From contig NZ_CP115463.1 of NCBI RefSeq assembly GCF_027912495.1, forward strand, positions 2,802,501 through 2,866,500: DNA of 64,000 bases. Reading direction: 5' to 3'. The position numbers and the translations under genes were made by a program. Positions within the stretch are counted from its first letter, which is position 1, and every line of letters begins with the position of its first letter. The stretch comes from Caulobacter sp. NIBR1757 (GTDB lineage: Bacteria > Pseudomonadota > Alphaproteobacteria > Caulobacterales > Caulobacteraceae). The notes under the pieces were generated by a model, which was given only the letters and a program-made list of their open reading frames with translations, did no database searches and was not told where the DNA came from. This document shows, in pieces, positions 1 to 7,867 of this stretch.

Positions 1-682
<682 letters not shown>

Positions 683-907
683 GAGTTGACATTGACTCCA
701 GTAGTTCAGCTCAGGATCGCTCCCAAGCCGGCGTATCTGGTTTTGCATAGTATCTTGACGAGTTCCCATTCACATTGACCGGCCAGCCAAAGCCAACCAG
801 TCGATATTCATGGTGTCTTCAAGAGACCGCATTTTGTCGACGTCGAGGTGGGTTGGTTAAACCCACCGCCAGAACGTCGCCGCCTGCGTTTCTCTTTCCA
901 AATCTAC

Positions 908-920
908 AATGTCAAAGACC
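908..920 (-). promoter_or_regulatory. boxA-like rRNA antitermination site
   Basis: Minus strand reads GGTCTTTGACATT, close to the alphaproteobacterial boxA form (GCTCTTTGACA). It is followed by the A/G-rich leader GAAAGAGAAACG that often accompanies it. It lies about 225 bases before the 16S gene, where the NusB/NusE antitermination complex would load. Confidence 0.5.
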
Positions 921-974
921 CGAACCACCGAAGCGATCCAACCGTTTTGCGCCCGGTCCCGGCGAAGAGCGGCG

Positions 975-1003
975 TATCTAGTTGCCGGCCTCTTCCGTGT
1001 CAA
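975..1003 (-). promoter_or_regulatory. rrn promoter-like element (TTGACA-17-TAGATA)
   Basis: On the minus strand a perfect -35 hexamer TTGACA (998-1003) is followed after exactly 17 bases by TAGATA (975-980), a one-base variant of the sigma70 -10 box. Predicted start near 967, upstream of the boxA-like site, as expected for an rRNA operon promoter. Confidence 0.65.
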
Positions 1004-1212
1004 CCGATTGTTCCGTCAGCCTTCGAATTTTATTGGAAACCGAAGCTCCCAGTTCGGAGGCCGAACCGATCCGCCGGGGACTGTCTTTCGACACCCCCGC
1101 AAGCGGGTCTAACGATCCAGCTGATCCGCTTCGAACACTGGACCGACCGAAAGCCTCAACCCCTTAAGGCGTCGGCGTTTCCGGTCAGCGGCATGTCCGC
1201 GGCGGAGGCGGG

Positions 1213-1241
1213 TATCTAGGGGTAGGACCGGCGAGTCGCAA
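1213..1241 (-). promoter_or_regulatory. upstream rrn promoter-like element (TTGCGA-17-TAGATA)
   Basis: Minus-strand TTGCGA (1236-1241), a 17-base spacer and TAGATA (1213-1218). The -10 hexamer and spacing are the same as in the element at 975-1003, 238 bases away. It is probably a second tandem rrn promoter; its -35 is weaker. Confidence 0.5.
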
Positions 1242-1324
1242 GCGCTTTTTCAAGACAATCGACCACAAGCTTGCGTCCCCGTGCGCCAGCCCGCAAAACC
1301 TTCGCAGAAAGGTCGGTTTCCCGC

Positions 1325-1747
1325 ATGCTCTCCAGCAAGGCCCGCTACGCGTTACGCGCCCTCGTCGAACTGGCCCGTGATCCCGGTCAGGTGACGGCCG
1401 GCGAGCTGGCCCTGCGCGCCGACGCGCCGCGCAAGTTTTTGGAGGCCATTCTATTGGAGCTGGCCCGCCGCCACATCGTCACCAGCCGGCGCGGCAAGTT
1501 CGGCGGCTATGTGCTGTCGCGGCCGGCGGCGGAGATCAGTTTCGCCGAGGTCATCCGCGCCATCGACGGCCCCCTGGCCCTGGCCCCCTGCGTCAGCGTC
1601 ACCGCCTTCCGCAAGTGTGATGACTGCCCGGACCTGGAGACCTGTCCTCTAAGAGAGAGCCTGCGCCGCACGCGCGATGCGACGGCCGAGGTGTTGGAAG
1701 GCTATACCCTGGCCGAAGCGGCGGCCCAGCCGGGCGCGGTTTCCTAG
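1325..1747 (+). CDS. Rrf2/IscR-family transcriptional regulator
   Basis: A 140-residue protein with the Rrf2 winged-helix layout. The N-terminal stretch MLSSKARYALRALVELA is the typical first helix, followed by a recognition region (RRGKFGGYVLSRP) and a dimerisation helix. Residues about 90-112 hold four cysteines (PC, KCDDC, ETC), the kind of cluster that binds Fe-S in IscR, NsrR and RirA relatives. It is therefore likely a redox-, iron- or NO-responsive repressor. The ATG at 1325 is chosen because the family starts there; a TTG at 1271 would add 18 residues with no family resemblance. It stands alone, next to the rrn promoter region, with no isc or suf genes in view, so its targets are unknown. 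Confidence 0.85.
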   Translation: MLSSKARYALRALVELARDPGQVTAGELALRADAPRKFLEAILLELARRHIVTSRRGKFGGYVLSRPAAEISFAEVIRAIDGPLALAPCVSVTAFRKCDDCPDLETCPLRESLRRTRDATAEVLEGYTLAEAAAQPGAVS

Positions 1748-1765
1748 ACGGCTGCTCTCTACGGG

Positions 1766-1888
1766 CTGTCATCCTCCGGGCGCCCGCAGGGCGAACCGGG
1801 GGACCCAAAGTGGCTCTGGAAAGACTCCCTGCGATTTTCACGCGGACAGCTGGGTCCCCCGATCCGCTTCGCGGTCGGAGGATGACAG
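1766..1888. repeat. 123-bp palindromic intergenic element, copy 1
   Basis: Begins CTGTCATCCTCCG and ends CGGAGGATGACAG. Inside each arm are GGGGGACCCA and TGGGTCCCCC blocks plus small sub-hairpins around a variable core. Copies of exactly the same length lie at 5169-5291 and 19024-19146. It is a mobile-looking (MITE-like) or REP-like element that could also end transcription of flanking genes. Confidence 0.8.
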
Positions 1889-1916
1889 CGATGGAGTGGG
1901 GTGGCCGGGAAGCCCC

Positions 1917-2348
1917 CTACCCCGCCGAGATATAGGCCCTTAAGCCATCCGCTTCCGCCGTCACTTCCGAGATCTTGTGCTTCACCAGGTCGCCGATCGA
2001 GACGATCCCGGCCAGCCGGCCGTCGCGCAGCACCGGCAGGTGCCGGATCCGCCGGTCGGTCATCCGCTCCAGCAGCTGGTCCACCGTCTCCTTCGGGTCG
2101 GCGAACACCACATCGGCGGTCATGCATATGGAGACAGGTTTCAGCAGGCCGCCGGAGCCTTCCCGCGCCACCACCGTGACGATGTCGCGTTCGGAAACGA
2201 TGCCCGCCACGCCCCCGTCTTCGTTGACAAGGATCATCGCGCCCACACGGCGGCTGTGCAGCAGCGCCGCGACCGAGCCGACGGTGTCCGACGGCGAGGC
2301 CGTGAACACCATGTCGCCCTTGTCCTTGAGAATCTGGGATACCAGCAC
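1917..2348 (-). CDS. CBS-domain protein
   Basis: A 143-residue stand-alone pair of CBS domains (about residues 8-65 and 73-130). Typical CBS signatures are visible: the first repeat ends GIVSERDIV and the second ends GIVSIGDLVKHKI. Such proteins form a Bateman module that binds adenosine nucleotides such as AMP, ATP, NADH or SAM and acts as an energy or redox sensor, in free form or on a partner. No catalytic or membrane domain is fused and no partner gene is adjacent. It is transcribed away from the hfa operon, with which it shares the 2349-2563 intergenic region. Specific ligand and target are not visible. Confidence 0.88.
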   Translation of the reverse strand: MLVSQILKDKGDMVFTASPSDTVGSVAALLHSRRVGAMILVNEDGGVAGIVSERDIVTVVAREGSGGLLKPVSICMTADVVFADPKETVDQLLERMTDRRIRHLPVLRDGRLAGIVSIGDLVKHKISEVTAEADGLRAYISAG

Positions 2349-2563
2349 CGGGTCGTCCTCCCTCGGTTATCTCTAGACATGGAGAGGGTCGCTCAAATGG
2401 ACCCGCAGATCAACCGCGCTGACGCCAGGGTGTAAAGCGCCCCTTTTGAGCGAACACACTTAACCAAATCGCCAGACCTCCGCCCCAAGGATGCGCTCGT
2501 CCCAGTCTGGCACGCCGATTGCATGGTTAACGGCGACGTATGTGGGGAGGCGTGGAGCATCCG

Positions 2564-2965
2564 ATGGCCAAGGTTTCGATCATTCTTCTGGGAACGGCGG
2601 CAAGCCTGGTGGCGCTGCCGGCGCTGGCCCAGAGCAGCACCGGCTCGGCCAGCTACAACGCCGGCTATGGCCGCACCGCCGGCCAGGAAAACCGCATGGT
2701 CGACTATTCGACCCGCGACGCCAACGGCAACCGGGTCATCGTCGATGGCGTCATGCTGACCGGCGACGACCAGTCCACCTTCACCCGCGCCGGCGGATCG
2801 CTCGACAGCTACAGCGGCGTCGGCAGCCAGGGCGGCAGCTCCACCGCCATCGGCAACAATCTCGTGGTGATCACCCAGGGTTCCTACAACACGGTGATCG
2901 TCAACAGCACCCAGACCAACAATGGCGATGTGACCGCCAACGCGGGGACCGGCGATGATGATTAA
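2564..2965 (+). CDS. hfaA: holdfast anchor protein HfaA
   Basis: A 133-residue secreted protein. A signal peptide (residues 1 to about 23, ending ALAQ) precedes a small Gly/Ser/Thr/Asn-rich domain. The C-terminal part (GNNLVVITQGSYNTVIVNS) resembles curli/CsgA-like beta strands, and TQTNNGDV near the end recurs in HfaD. In Caulobacter, HfaA with HfaB and HfaD fixes the polysaccharide holdfast to the stalk-pole envelope. The ATG at 2564 has GGAG 7 bases upstream; an in-frame ATG at 2540 would spoil the signal peptide. It is first gene of hfaABD and overlaps hfaB by 11 bases. Two TTAAC half-sites upstream (about 2459 and 2525) might be CtrA contacts, which is inference only. Confidence 0.85.
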   Translation: MAKVSIILLGTAASLVALPALAQSSTGSASYNAGYGRTAGQENRMVDYSTRDANGNRVIVDGVMLTGDDQSTFTRAGGSLDSYSGVGSQGGSSTAIGNNLVVITQGSYNTVIVNSTQTNNGDVTANAGTGDDD

Positions 2966-3977
2966 GCCCGTGGCCCGCATCGGCGCGCTCGTCTCCATCG
3001 CCGCCCTCGGCCTGGCCGGCTGCGTGACCCCGGTCGCCCAGCCCAATGGCCTGTACGCCAAGCCGATCGGCACCGCCCCGGTCACCGCCAACCCCAGCCC
3101 CTATTCGGCGGCCCTGGTCTGCATCGGCCAGTACGCCCGCCAGAACAAGCTGGGCGCCCCGCGCATCGCCGTCGGCCGCATCAGCGACTACACCGGCAAG
3201 AGCGAGGCCGACGGCTCGGGTCGCAAGGTGACGCAAGGCGCCTCGCTGATGGCCATGACCGCCTTCGCCAAGGCCGGCATGCCGCTGGTCGAGCGCTTCG
3301 ACACCTCGATCAGCGAGCTCGACCTCAAATATTCGAACAACAAGCTGATCAGCGACAGCCCCCGGGGTCCGGGCGGCGGCGCCGGTCCGGTCGACAGCCG
3401 CAAGATCTACGAAGGCCAGATGGCCGGCGTCGACTTCTACCTGGTCGGCGGCATCACCGAGCTGAACTACAACATCTACTCGGTCGGCGCCGACGCCTAT
3501 GTCGGCGACAAGGACACCACCGGCCTGAAGGGCACGGCGCGCAACAGCATCTATGTGATGAACGTCGCCATCGACCTGCGCCTGGTCAACGTCCGCACCA
3601 CCGAGGTCGTCGACGTCATCAGCTACCAGAAGCAGATCGTCGGCCGCGAGGTCGGCATCGGCCTGTTCGACTTCCTGAACGGCAACATCTTCGACGTCTC
3701 GGCCGGGGCCGGGGCGCAGGAGCCGCTGCAGCTGGCCGTGCGCTCCCTGATCGAGCGGGCCACCGTCGAGATGACCGCCAACCTGTACGGCATGCCGGGC
3801 CCGCAATCCTGCCTGACCGCCGATCCGCTGGCCGGCGGCACGACGGGCATGACCGGCGGCTTCACGCCCGCCTACGACAACCTGAGGACCAACAATGCGG
3901 AAACCCGCGAAGATCCGAACCGTTGGAACGACAAGCGCGATCCTGACGCTGGCCGTGCTCTGCGGGGCCGCTACTAG
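2955..3977 (+). CDS. hfaB: holdfast anchor secretin-like lipoprotein HfaB (CsgG family)
   Basis: A 340-residue lipoprotein. The N-terminal signal ends in the lipobox LAGC (Cys at about residue 23). The body is CsgG-like: an N-terminal alpha/beta part (VGRISDYTGKSEADGSG), a central region with YLVGGITELNYN and DLRLVNVRTTEVVD, and a C-terminal stretch with VRSLIERATVEMTANL. CsgG forms the outer-membrane pore that exports curli subunits; in Caulobacter, HfaB is needed for HfaA and HfaD to reach the surface. It starts inside the end of hfaA (translational coupling). The last 83 bases are also read as the start of hfaD in another frame, which is a long overlap. Confidence 0.88.
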   Translation: MMIKPVARIGALVSIAALGLAGCVTPVAQPNGLYAKPIGTAPVTANPSPYSAALVCIGQYARQNKLGAPRIAVGRISDYTGKSEADGSGRKVTQGASLMAMTAFAKAGMPLVERFDTSISELDLKYSNNKLISDSPRGPGGGAGPVDSRKIYEGQMAGVDFYLVGGITELNYNIYSVGADAYVGDKDTTGLKGTARNSIYVMNVAIDLRLVNVRTTEVVDVISYQKQIVGREVGIGLFDFLNGNIFDVSAGAGAQEPLQLAVRSLIERATVEMTANLYGMPGPQSCLTADPLAGGTTGMTGGFTPAYDNLRTNNAETREDPNRWNDKRDPDAGRALRGRY

Positions 3978-5154
3978 CGCTTTCGGGCAAGACCCCAGCA
4001 GCGTCGTCAACAACCAGGTCCAGGCCGGCGACGTCTTCGCCCAGGGCACGCTGAACATCGTCACGGTCGAGGAAGGCGCCCAGCAGTCCACCACGGCGAC
4101 GGGCAATTCCGTGCAGGCCTATGGCGACCGCACCGACATGGCGGTGACCTCCAACCAGACCCTGGTCGGTTCGGTCATCGCCCAGACCGTGGTCAACGTC
4201 GACACCAGCCTCGGCTCGGACACCGCCATCTCGACCACGGCGCTCGGCAACACCGCCGACATCGGCATCAATCAGGCCACCCTGACCGGCGTCATCACCC
4301 AGACGGCGACCTTCGCCGACGAGGTCACCGCCCGCACCCAGATCGAGGGCGATCTGGCCCAGGCCGGCGACATTACCGCCGCCACCACCGCCATCGCCAA
4401 CAACGCGACCCTTGGCCTGACCAACGGCGCGGCCGGCGTTCGGGTCAATCAGAGCAGCAACGCCGAGGTCCTGGCCGACGGCGGGGCGGTCATGCAGTAC
4501 GTCAGCGGCACGTCGGCCATCTCGGGCGTCGCGGTCGGCAACAACATCAGCGCGGTCGGCGACACCGCCTCGGCCCAGCGCCTCGCCTTCGGCCAGACCA
4601 ACGGCGCCGCCCTGGTCCAGGCCAGCAAGTTCACCGCCTACGGCAACGCCCAGACGGCGATCACCACGACCACCGCCGCCGGCAACAGCGCCGCCGCCTT
4701 CAATGAGGGCCCGCTGCTGGATGTGACCAGCCAGCAGGTCAATTCTGCCTACGTGCGCAGCCAGGCGGACAGTTCTGCCTACCAGTTCGGCTCGGCCTCG
4801 GTGAACGCCTACGGGGCTGGCAACACCGCCGTCGCCGGCAACAGCGGCGAGGCCCTGGTGCTCGACAACACCCAGTGGAACGGGACCGCCGGCGTCGAGG
4901 TGCTGGCCACCTTTTCTGGCACCGACGGGTACGACAGCTACACCCAGGCCGTGGCGGTCGGGAACGATGTGACGGGCTACGCCTGCAGCGACTGCACCGG
5001 CACGATGGGCGTCACCAACACCCAGACCAACAATGGCGACGTCTCCAGCTCGGCGACCAACTCGGTCGGCGCGCAAGGCGGCCGCAGCGTGGTCGGCGTC
5101 TCGACGGCGACCGGCAACAACGCCAGCTTCTACGTCACCCGCCCGGGGAACTGA
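3895..5154 (+). CDS. hfaD: holdfast anchor protein HfaD
   Basis: A 419-residue secreted repetitive protein. The signal peptide MRKPAK...AATSAFGQ (about 1-32) is followed by irregular repeats rich in Gly, Asn, Thr, Ala and Gln, with recurring GN and NQT/NGA motifs, that look like beta-solenoid or curli-like strands. The C-terminal segment contains TQTNNGDVSS, almost the same as in HfaA, and a CSDC pair near residue 362. In Caulobacter, HfaD is an outer-membrane-exposed holdfast attachment protein. The ATG at 3895 has AGGA 6 bases upstream and no later methionine would keep the signal peptide, so the 83-base overlap with hfaB is likely real. A 123-bp palindromic element lies just downstream. 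Confidence 0.85.
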   Translation: MRKPAKIRTVGTTSAILTLAVLCGAATSAFGQDPSSVVNNQVQAGDVFAQGTLNIVTVEEGAQQSTTATGNSVQAYGDRTDMAVTSNQTLVGSVIAQTVVNVDTSLGSDTAISTTALGNTADIGINQATLTGVITQTATFADEVTARTQIEGDLAQAGDITAATTAIANNATLGLTNGAAGVRVNQSSNAEVLADGGAVMQYVSGTSAISGVAVGNNISAVGDTASAQRLAFGQTNGAALVQASKFTAYGNAQTAITTTTAAGNSAAAFNEGPLLDVTSQQVNSAYVRSQADSSAYQFGSASVNAYGAGNTAVAGNSGEALVLDNTQWNGTAGVEVLATFSGTDGYDSYTQAVAVGNDVTGYACSDCTGTMGVTNTQTNNGDVSSSATNSVGAQGGRSVVGVSTATGNNASFYVTRPGN

Positions 5155-5168
5155 GGCGCTCCCTCCAG

Positions 5169-5291
5169 CTGTCATCCTCCGGCCGCCCGCAGGGCGGACC
5201 GGGGGACCCAAGCCGGCTCTTGAAAGACTCCCGGCAATCTTCACGCGGAAAGTTGGGTCCCCCGGTCCGCTTCGCGGCCGGAGGATGACAG
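5169..5291. repeat. 123-bp palindromic intergenic element, copy 2
   Basis: Same ends (CTGTCATCCTCCG / CGGAGGATGACAG), internal GGGGGACCCA / TGGGTCCCCC blocks and length as the copies at 1766-1888 and 19024-19146. It sits between the convergent ends of hfaD and the chromate transporter, where it could serve as a bidirectional terminator. Confidence 0.8.
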
Positions 5292-5300
5292 GGCTTGAGG

Positions 5301-6587
5301 TCAAGTAAGGACCCACCTCACCAACCCCACCACCGCACACCCGACGATCACCACCATCACGTTCACGTGGAACCGGATCAGCGCCACGCCCGCCGCCACG
5401 GCCAGCACCAGCGCCCACAGATCGAAACTCCCCCACACCGGCACGCTCAGCCGCCCGCCCCACGGCGTCGCCAGCATCGCCGCCTCGCTGAACACCACAT
5501 GCAGGGCGAACCACAGCGCCAGGCTGCCGATCACCCCCAGCACCGCCGCCGTCACCGCCCGCAACAGCCCCGTCGCCGCCGGGCTCTGCCGCAACCGCTC
5601 GGCGTAGGGCGCCCCCGCGAAGATGTAGAGAAACGACGGCGCGAAGGTCTGCCACAGGGCCATACCCGCCCCGGCCAGCCCCCAGACCCAGCCGCCGTTG
5701 TTCCACCCGGCCATGAACCCCACGAAGCCGTTGACCAGCACCAGCGGCCCCGGCGTCGTCTCGGCCAGGCCGAGGCCGTCGATCATCTGGGCCGTGGTCA
5801 GCCAGCCGCGCACCTCGACCGCCTGCTGCTGCAGCCAGGCCAGCATGGCGTACGCCCCGCCGAAGGTCACCGCCGCCAGGGCCGCGAACACCTCCCCCAC
5901 CCTGCTCAGCCAATGGTCCGGCCCCAGCGCCAGCACCACGGCGACCAGCGGCGTCAGCCAGATCAGCAGCCATAGCCCCGCCGTCCCCAGGGTCCGCAGC
6001 CACGGCACGGGCGCCTGCGCCACGGCCACGGGCTTCGCCGCACCCCGGCTGCCGATCAGTCCCGCGACAGCCGCCGCCAGGATCACCACCGGGAACGGCG
6101 CGCCGAACACCGCCAGCGCCAGGAAGGCCAGCACCGCGACGACCAGGTCGATCCGTCCCTTCAAGGCCCGCTTGCCGACCCGCTGCAGCGCCTCGGCGAC
6201 CAGCGCCAGCACCGCCGCCTTGACGCCCCAGAAGGCCGCCGCCAGCCAGGCCTGATCCCCCTGCGCCGCATAGAGCCAGGCCAGCGCCGTCACCAGCACA
6301 GCCCCCGGCAGCACGAACAGCAGCCCCGCCGCCAGCCCGCCCCGCACCCCGTGCAGCAACCAGCCGACATAGGTCGCCAACTGCTGCGCCTCCGGACCCG
6401 GCAACAGGGTGCAGTAGCTCAGGGCGTGCAGGTAGCGCGGCTCGTCGATCCACTTCTTCTGATCGACCCACTCCCGGTGCATCAGGGCGATCTGCCCGGC
6501 CGGGCCGCCGAACCCCAGGCAGCCGACCTTCAGGCTGGAGAGGACGAATTCCCGGAAGCTCGGGATGACAGGTTGGATTTCACGCAA
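5301..6587 (-). CDS. chrA: chromate transporter, ChrA family
   Basis: A 428-residue polytopic membrane protein of the CHR family, which expels chromate (and possibly sulfate-like oxyanions) driven by membrane potential. The N-terminal half carries the family motif FGGPAGQIALMHREWV (about residues 26-41) and LLPGPEAQQLATYVGW. The second, inverted half contains GGAYAMLAWLQQQAVE and the repeated ETTPGPLVLVNGFVGF motif. Length and two-domain layout are those of long-chain ChrA. No chrB regulator is beside it. Its upstream region (6588-6719) was hit by an IS insertion about 130 bases before the start codon, which may have altered its promoter. Confidence 0.9.
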   Translation of the reverse strand: MREIQPVIPSFREFVLSSLKVGCLGFGGPAGQIALMHREWVDQKKWIDEPRYLHALSYCTLLPGPEAQQLATYVGWLLHGVRGGLAAGLLFVLPGAVLVTALAWLYAAQGDQAWLAAAFWGVKAAVLALVAEALQRVGKRALKGRIDLVVAVLAFLALAVFGAPFPVVILAAAVAGLIGSRGAAKPVAVAQAPVPWLRTLGTAGLWLLIWLTPLVAVVLALGPDHWLSRVGEVFAALAAVTFGGAYAMLAWLQQQAVEVRGWLTTAQMIDGLGLAETTPGPLVLVNGFVGFMAGWNNGGWVWGLAGAGMALWQTFAPSFLYIFAGAPYAERLRQSPAATGLLRAVTAAVLGVIGSLALWFALHVVFSEAAMLATPWGGRLSVPVWGSFDLWALVLAVAAGVALIRFHVNVMVVIVGCAVVGLVRWVLT

Positions 6588-6741
6588 GGGACGGTCTCCG
6601 CACGGCTCAAGGCTCGGTGCTTGGGCTGTTGCCTGACCGGGGGACCGCTCACCCCGGATGAGCTCAGGTTAGGTCGGCCGCCGCCGGCTCGCAATGCCCG
6701 CCCACGCGGATGAATATGTCTAGGCTGTAGGGACGATTTAA

Positions 6742-7236
6742 TCATTTGAGCCAGAGCATGATGCAGGCGAGCTTTACGAAGCCCATGAAGGTTTGGGCGA
6801 GCTTGTCGTAGCGGGTGGCGATGCGCCGGCAGTGCTTGATGCGGCTGAAGAAGCGCTCGATGCGGTTGCGCTCTTTATAGATGTCCTTGTCGTAGCTGTG
6901 CTTGCGCAGGCGATTGCGGCGCGGCGGCACGACCGGATCACCACCTTGCTCGATGACCTTCGCGTAGAGGGGGTGGGAGTCATAGGCCTTGTCGGCGATG
7001 AGATGCTGGGCGGCCAGTCCGTCGATCAGATCGCTGGCCGGAGCCACGTCATTCTGCTGTCCTGGGCCGAGCATCAGCCGGATCGGCAGACCCAGGGCGT
7101 CTACGCCGGCGTGGATTTTGGTGCCGAATCCGCCGCGAGAACGGCCAAGCGCCTGGGCGTCCGGGCCCCCCTTTTTCGCCGCGCTCCAGCGGCTTGGGCG
7201 TGGGCCCGAATGACCGTGGCGTCGAGCATCACCCAT
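6742..7236 (-). CDS. IS5-family transposase, C-terminal catalytic frame (OrfB)
   Basis: The second frame of the IS, in the -1 frame relative to OrfA. It contains the strand GGFGTKIHAGVDALG, the second catalytic Asp in LIADKAYDS (residue 82) and the third acidic residue in ERNRIERFFSRIKH (residue 127), so the DDE core is intact once fused. The ATG listed is only the first in-frame one; expression is more likely through frameshifting at the A5G6 run. Nothing suggests inactivation, so the element could be active. Confidence 0.92.
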   Translation of the reverse strand: MGDARRHGHSGPRPSRWSAAKKGGPDAQALGRSRGGFGTKIHAGVDALGLPIRLMLGPGQQNDVAPASDLIDGLAAQHLIADKAYDSHPLYAKVIEQGGDPVVPPRRNRLRKHSYDKDIYKERNRIERFFSRIKHCRRIATRYDKLAQTFMGFVKLACIMLWLK

Positions 7237-7514
7237 TCCAGGTCAGGGTCCGCCGCCACCGCCGCAAAGATCTTGTCCAGCACGCCCTTCTCGACCCACC
7301 GGTAGTATCGCTTCTTGGCTCGTTCAACGGGCCCAAAGCGCTCGGGCAGATCCTTCCACCGGGCCCCCGAACGGGCCATCCACAACAGGGCGTCGATGAA
7401 CAGACGCCCGTTGCTGCGCGGGCCCCGCTTGCCCTTGCGCCCACCTGGCACAAACGGCTCGATCCGAGCCCACTGATCGTCCCGCAGAACCTCGCCTTCC
7501 AAGGCCGCCTCCAA
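7101..7514 (-). CDS. IS5-family transposase, N-terminal frame (OrfA)
   Basis: A 137-residue first frame of the IS. Residues about 10-90 form the DUF4096-type DNA-binding region (RDDQWARIEPFVPG, GRLFIDALLWMARSGARWKDLP). D98 in EWVMLDATV is the first acidic residue of the DDE catalytic triad. The last 25 residues or so (RGARTPRRLAVLAAD) follow a run of five A and six G residues and are probably only read when no frameshift occurs. A -1 shift at that run joins this frame to OrfB and gives full-length transposase. Confidence 0.92.
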   Translation of the reverse strand: MEAALEGEVLRDDQWARIEPFVPGGRKGKRGPRSNGRLFIDALLWMARSGARWKDLPERFGPVERAKKRYYRWVEKGVLDKIFAAVAADPDLEWVMLDATVIRAHAQAAGARRKRGARTPRRLAVLAADSAPKSTPA

Positions 7515-7575
7515 AAAGCAGCTTTGAATCAGAACCCGGAATCCATGGGAATCCTAAATCGTCCCTACAGCCTAG

Positions 7576-7740
7576 ACATATCGTTTTTGCCCCGAAATGG
7601 GGCAATTGCCTCACGTCCAAATCTGTAGGTCGCCGAGGGCCAAAACCGACCGACATTCCGCGACACTCGACCTACGCCCAGCCTACGCCGCGGCCCACAT
7701 CCGGTGACGCTCGACCCACGGCCAAGGCACAAGATTTCAA
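7576..7740. repeat. IS-flanking dispersed repeat, copy 1 (homologous to 43940-44094)
   Basis: The sequence after IS copy 1 aligns with the reverse complement of the sequence before IS copy 2. Shared blocks are ATCTGTAGGTCG, CGACATT, GACACTCGACC, ACATCC and CGACCCACG, in the same order and spacing, at about 75 percent identity by eye. It contains GTAGGTCG and CGACCTAC as an inverted pair. It is older than the IS copies, which look identical to each other. Confidence 0.6.
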
Positions 7741-7783
7741 GCACTTAACTGAAATCAACCCGCTCGACCGCCACCAACCGGGT

Positions 7784-7789
7784 TATAAT
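7784..7789 (+). promoter_or_regulatory. possible -10 box before the M16 peptidase gene
   Basis: A perfect TATAAT stands about 80-140 bases upstream of the possible starts of the peptidase gene. No convincing -35 is seen at 16-18 bases (CTCGAC lies 15 bases upstream). The hexamer is rare in such GC-rich DNA, so it is listed as a weak promoter candidate. Confidence 0.3.
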
Positions 7790-7867
7790 GGCTGCCGCTT
7801 CGCCAGGCGTCCTCCGCCGGCCCCCAGCAACGAACCCGGCCAACCGCCGCCACACCTGCGCCTTGCC

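Larger units (their letters stand above)
683..1324 (-). other. rrn leader and promoter region
   Basis: About 640 bases without a protein gene between the 16S gene and an Rrf2-type regulator. On the minus strand it holds, from upstream to downstream, two sigma70-like promoter elements (1213-1241 and 975-1003), a boxA-like antitermination site (908-920) and an 8-bp perfect hairpin (847-854 pairing with 860-867, loop 855-859). A further TAGATA-like hexamer at 734-739 lacks a good -35. Short frames here have no coding support. Transcription initiation would be set by the tandem promoters, giving a leader of about 290 bases from the nearer one; this is inference from motif positions. Confidence 0.7.
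6720..7575 (-). mobile_element. IS5-family (IS427-like) insertion sequence, copy 1, with CTAG target duplication
   Basis: The element proper is 6724-7571 (848 bp), bounded by perfect 17-bp inverted repeats GCTGTAGGGACGATTTA and flanked by CTAG direct repeats (6720-6723 and 7572-7575). The two transposase frames are on the minus strand. The visible proteins and the length match the copy at 44099-44946, which lies in the opposite orientation. The insertion splits a palindrome reading ATATGT/CTAG/ACATAT across the target. Confidence 0.95.

Noticed and set aside
734..739. Third rrn promoter at the CAGATA hexamer
   Set aside because: No -35 at 16-18 bases upstream on the minus strand, and it lies downstream of the boxA-like site.
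3862..6471. Very long minus-strand open frame (869 codons) across hfaD and the chromate transporter
   Set aside because: Its residues are Ala/Gly/Arg-rich and have no domain pattern; hfaD and ChrA in other frames explain the region. High GC leaves antisense frames open.
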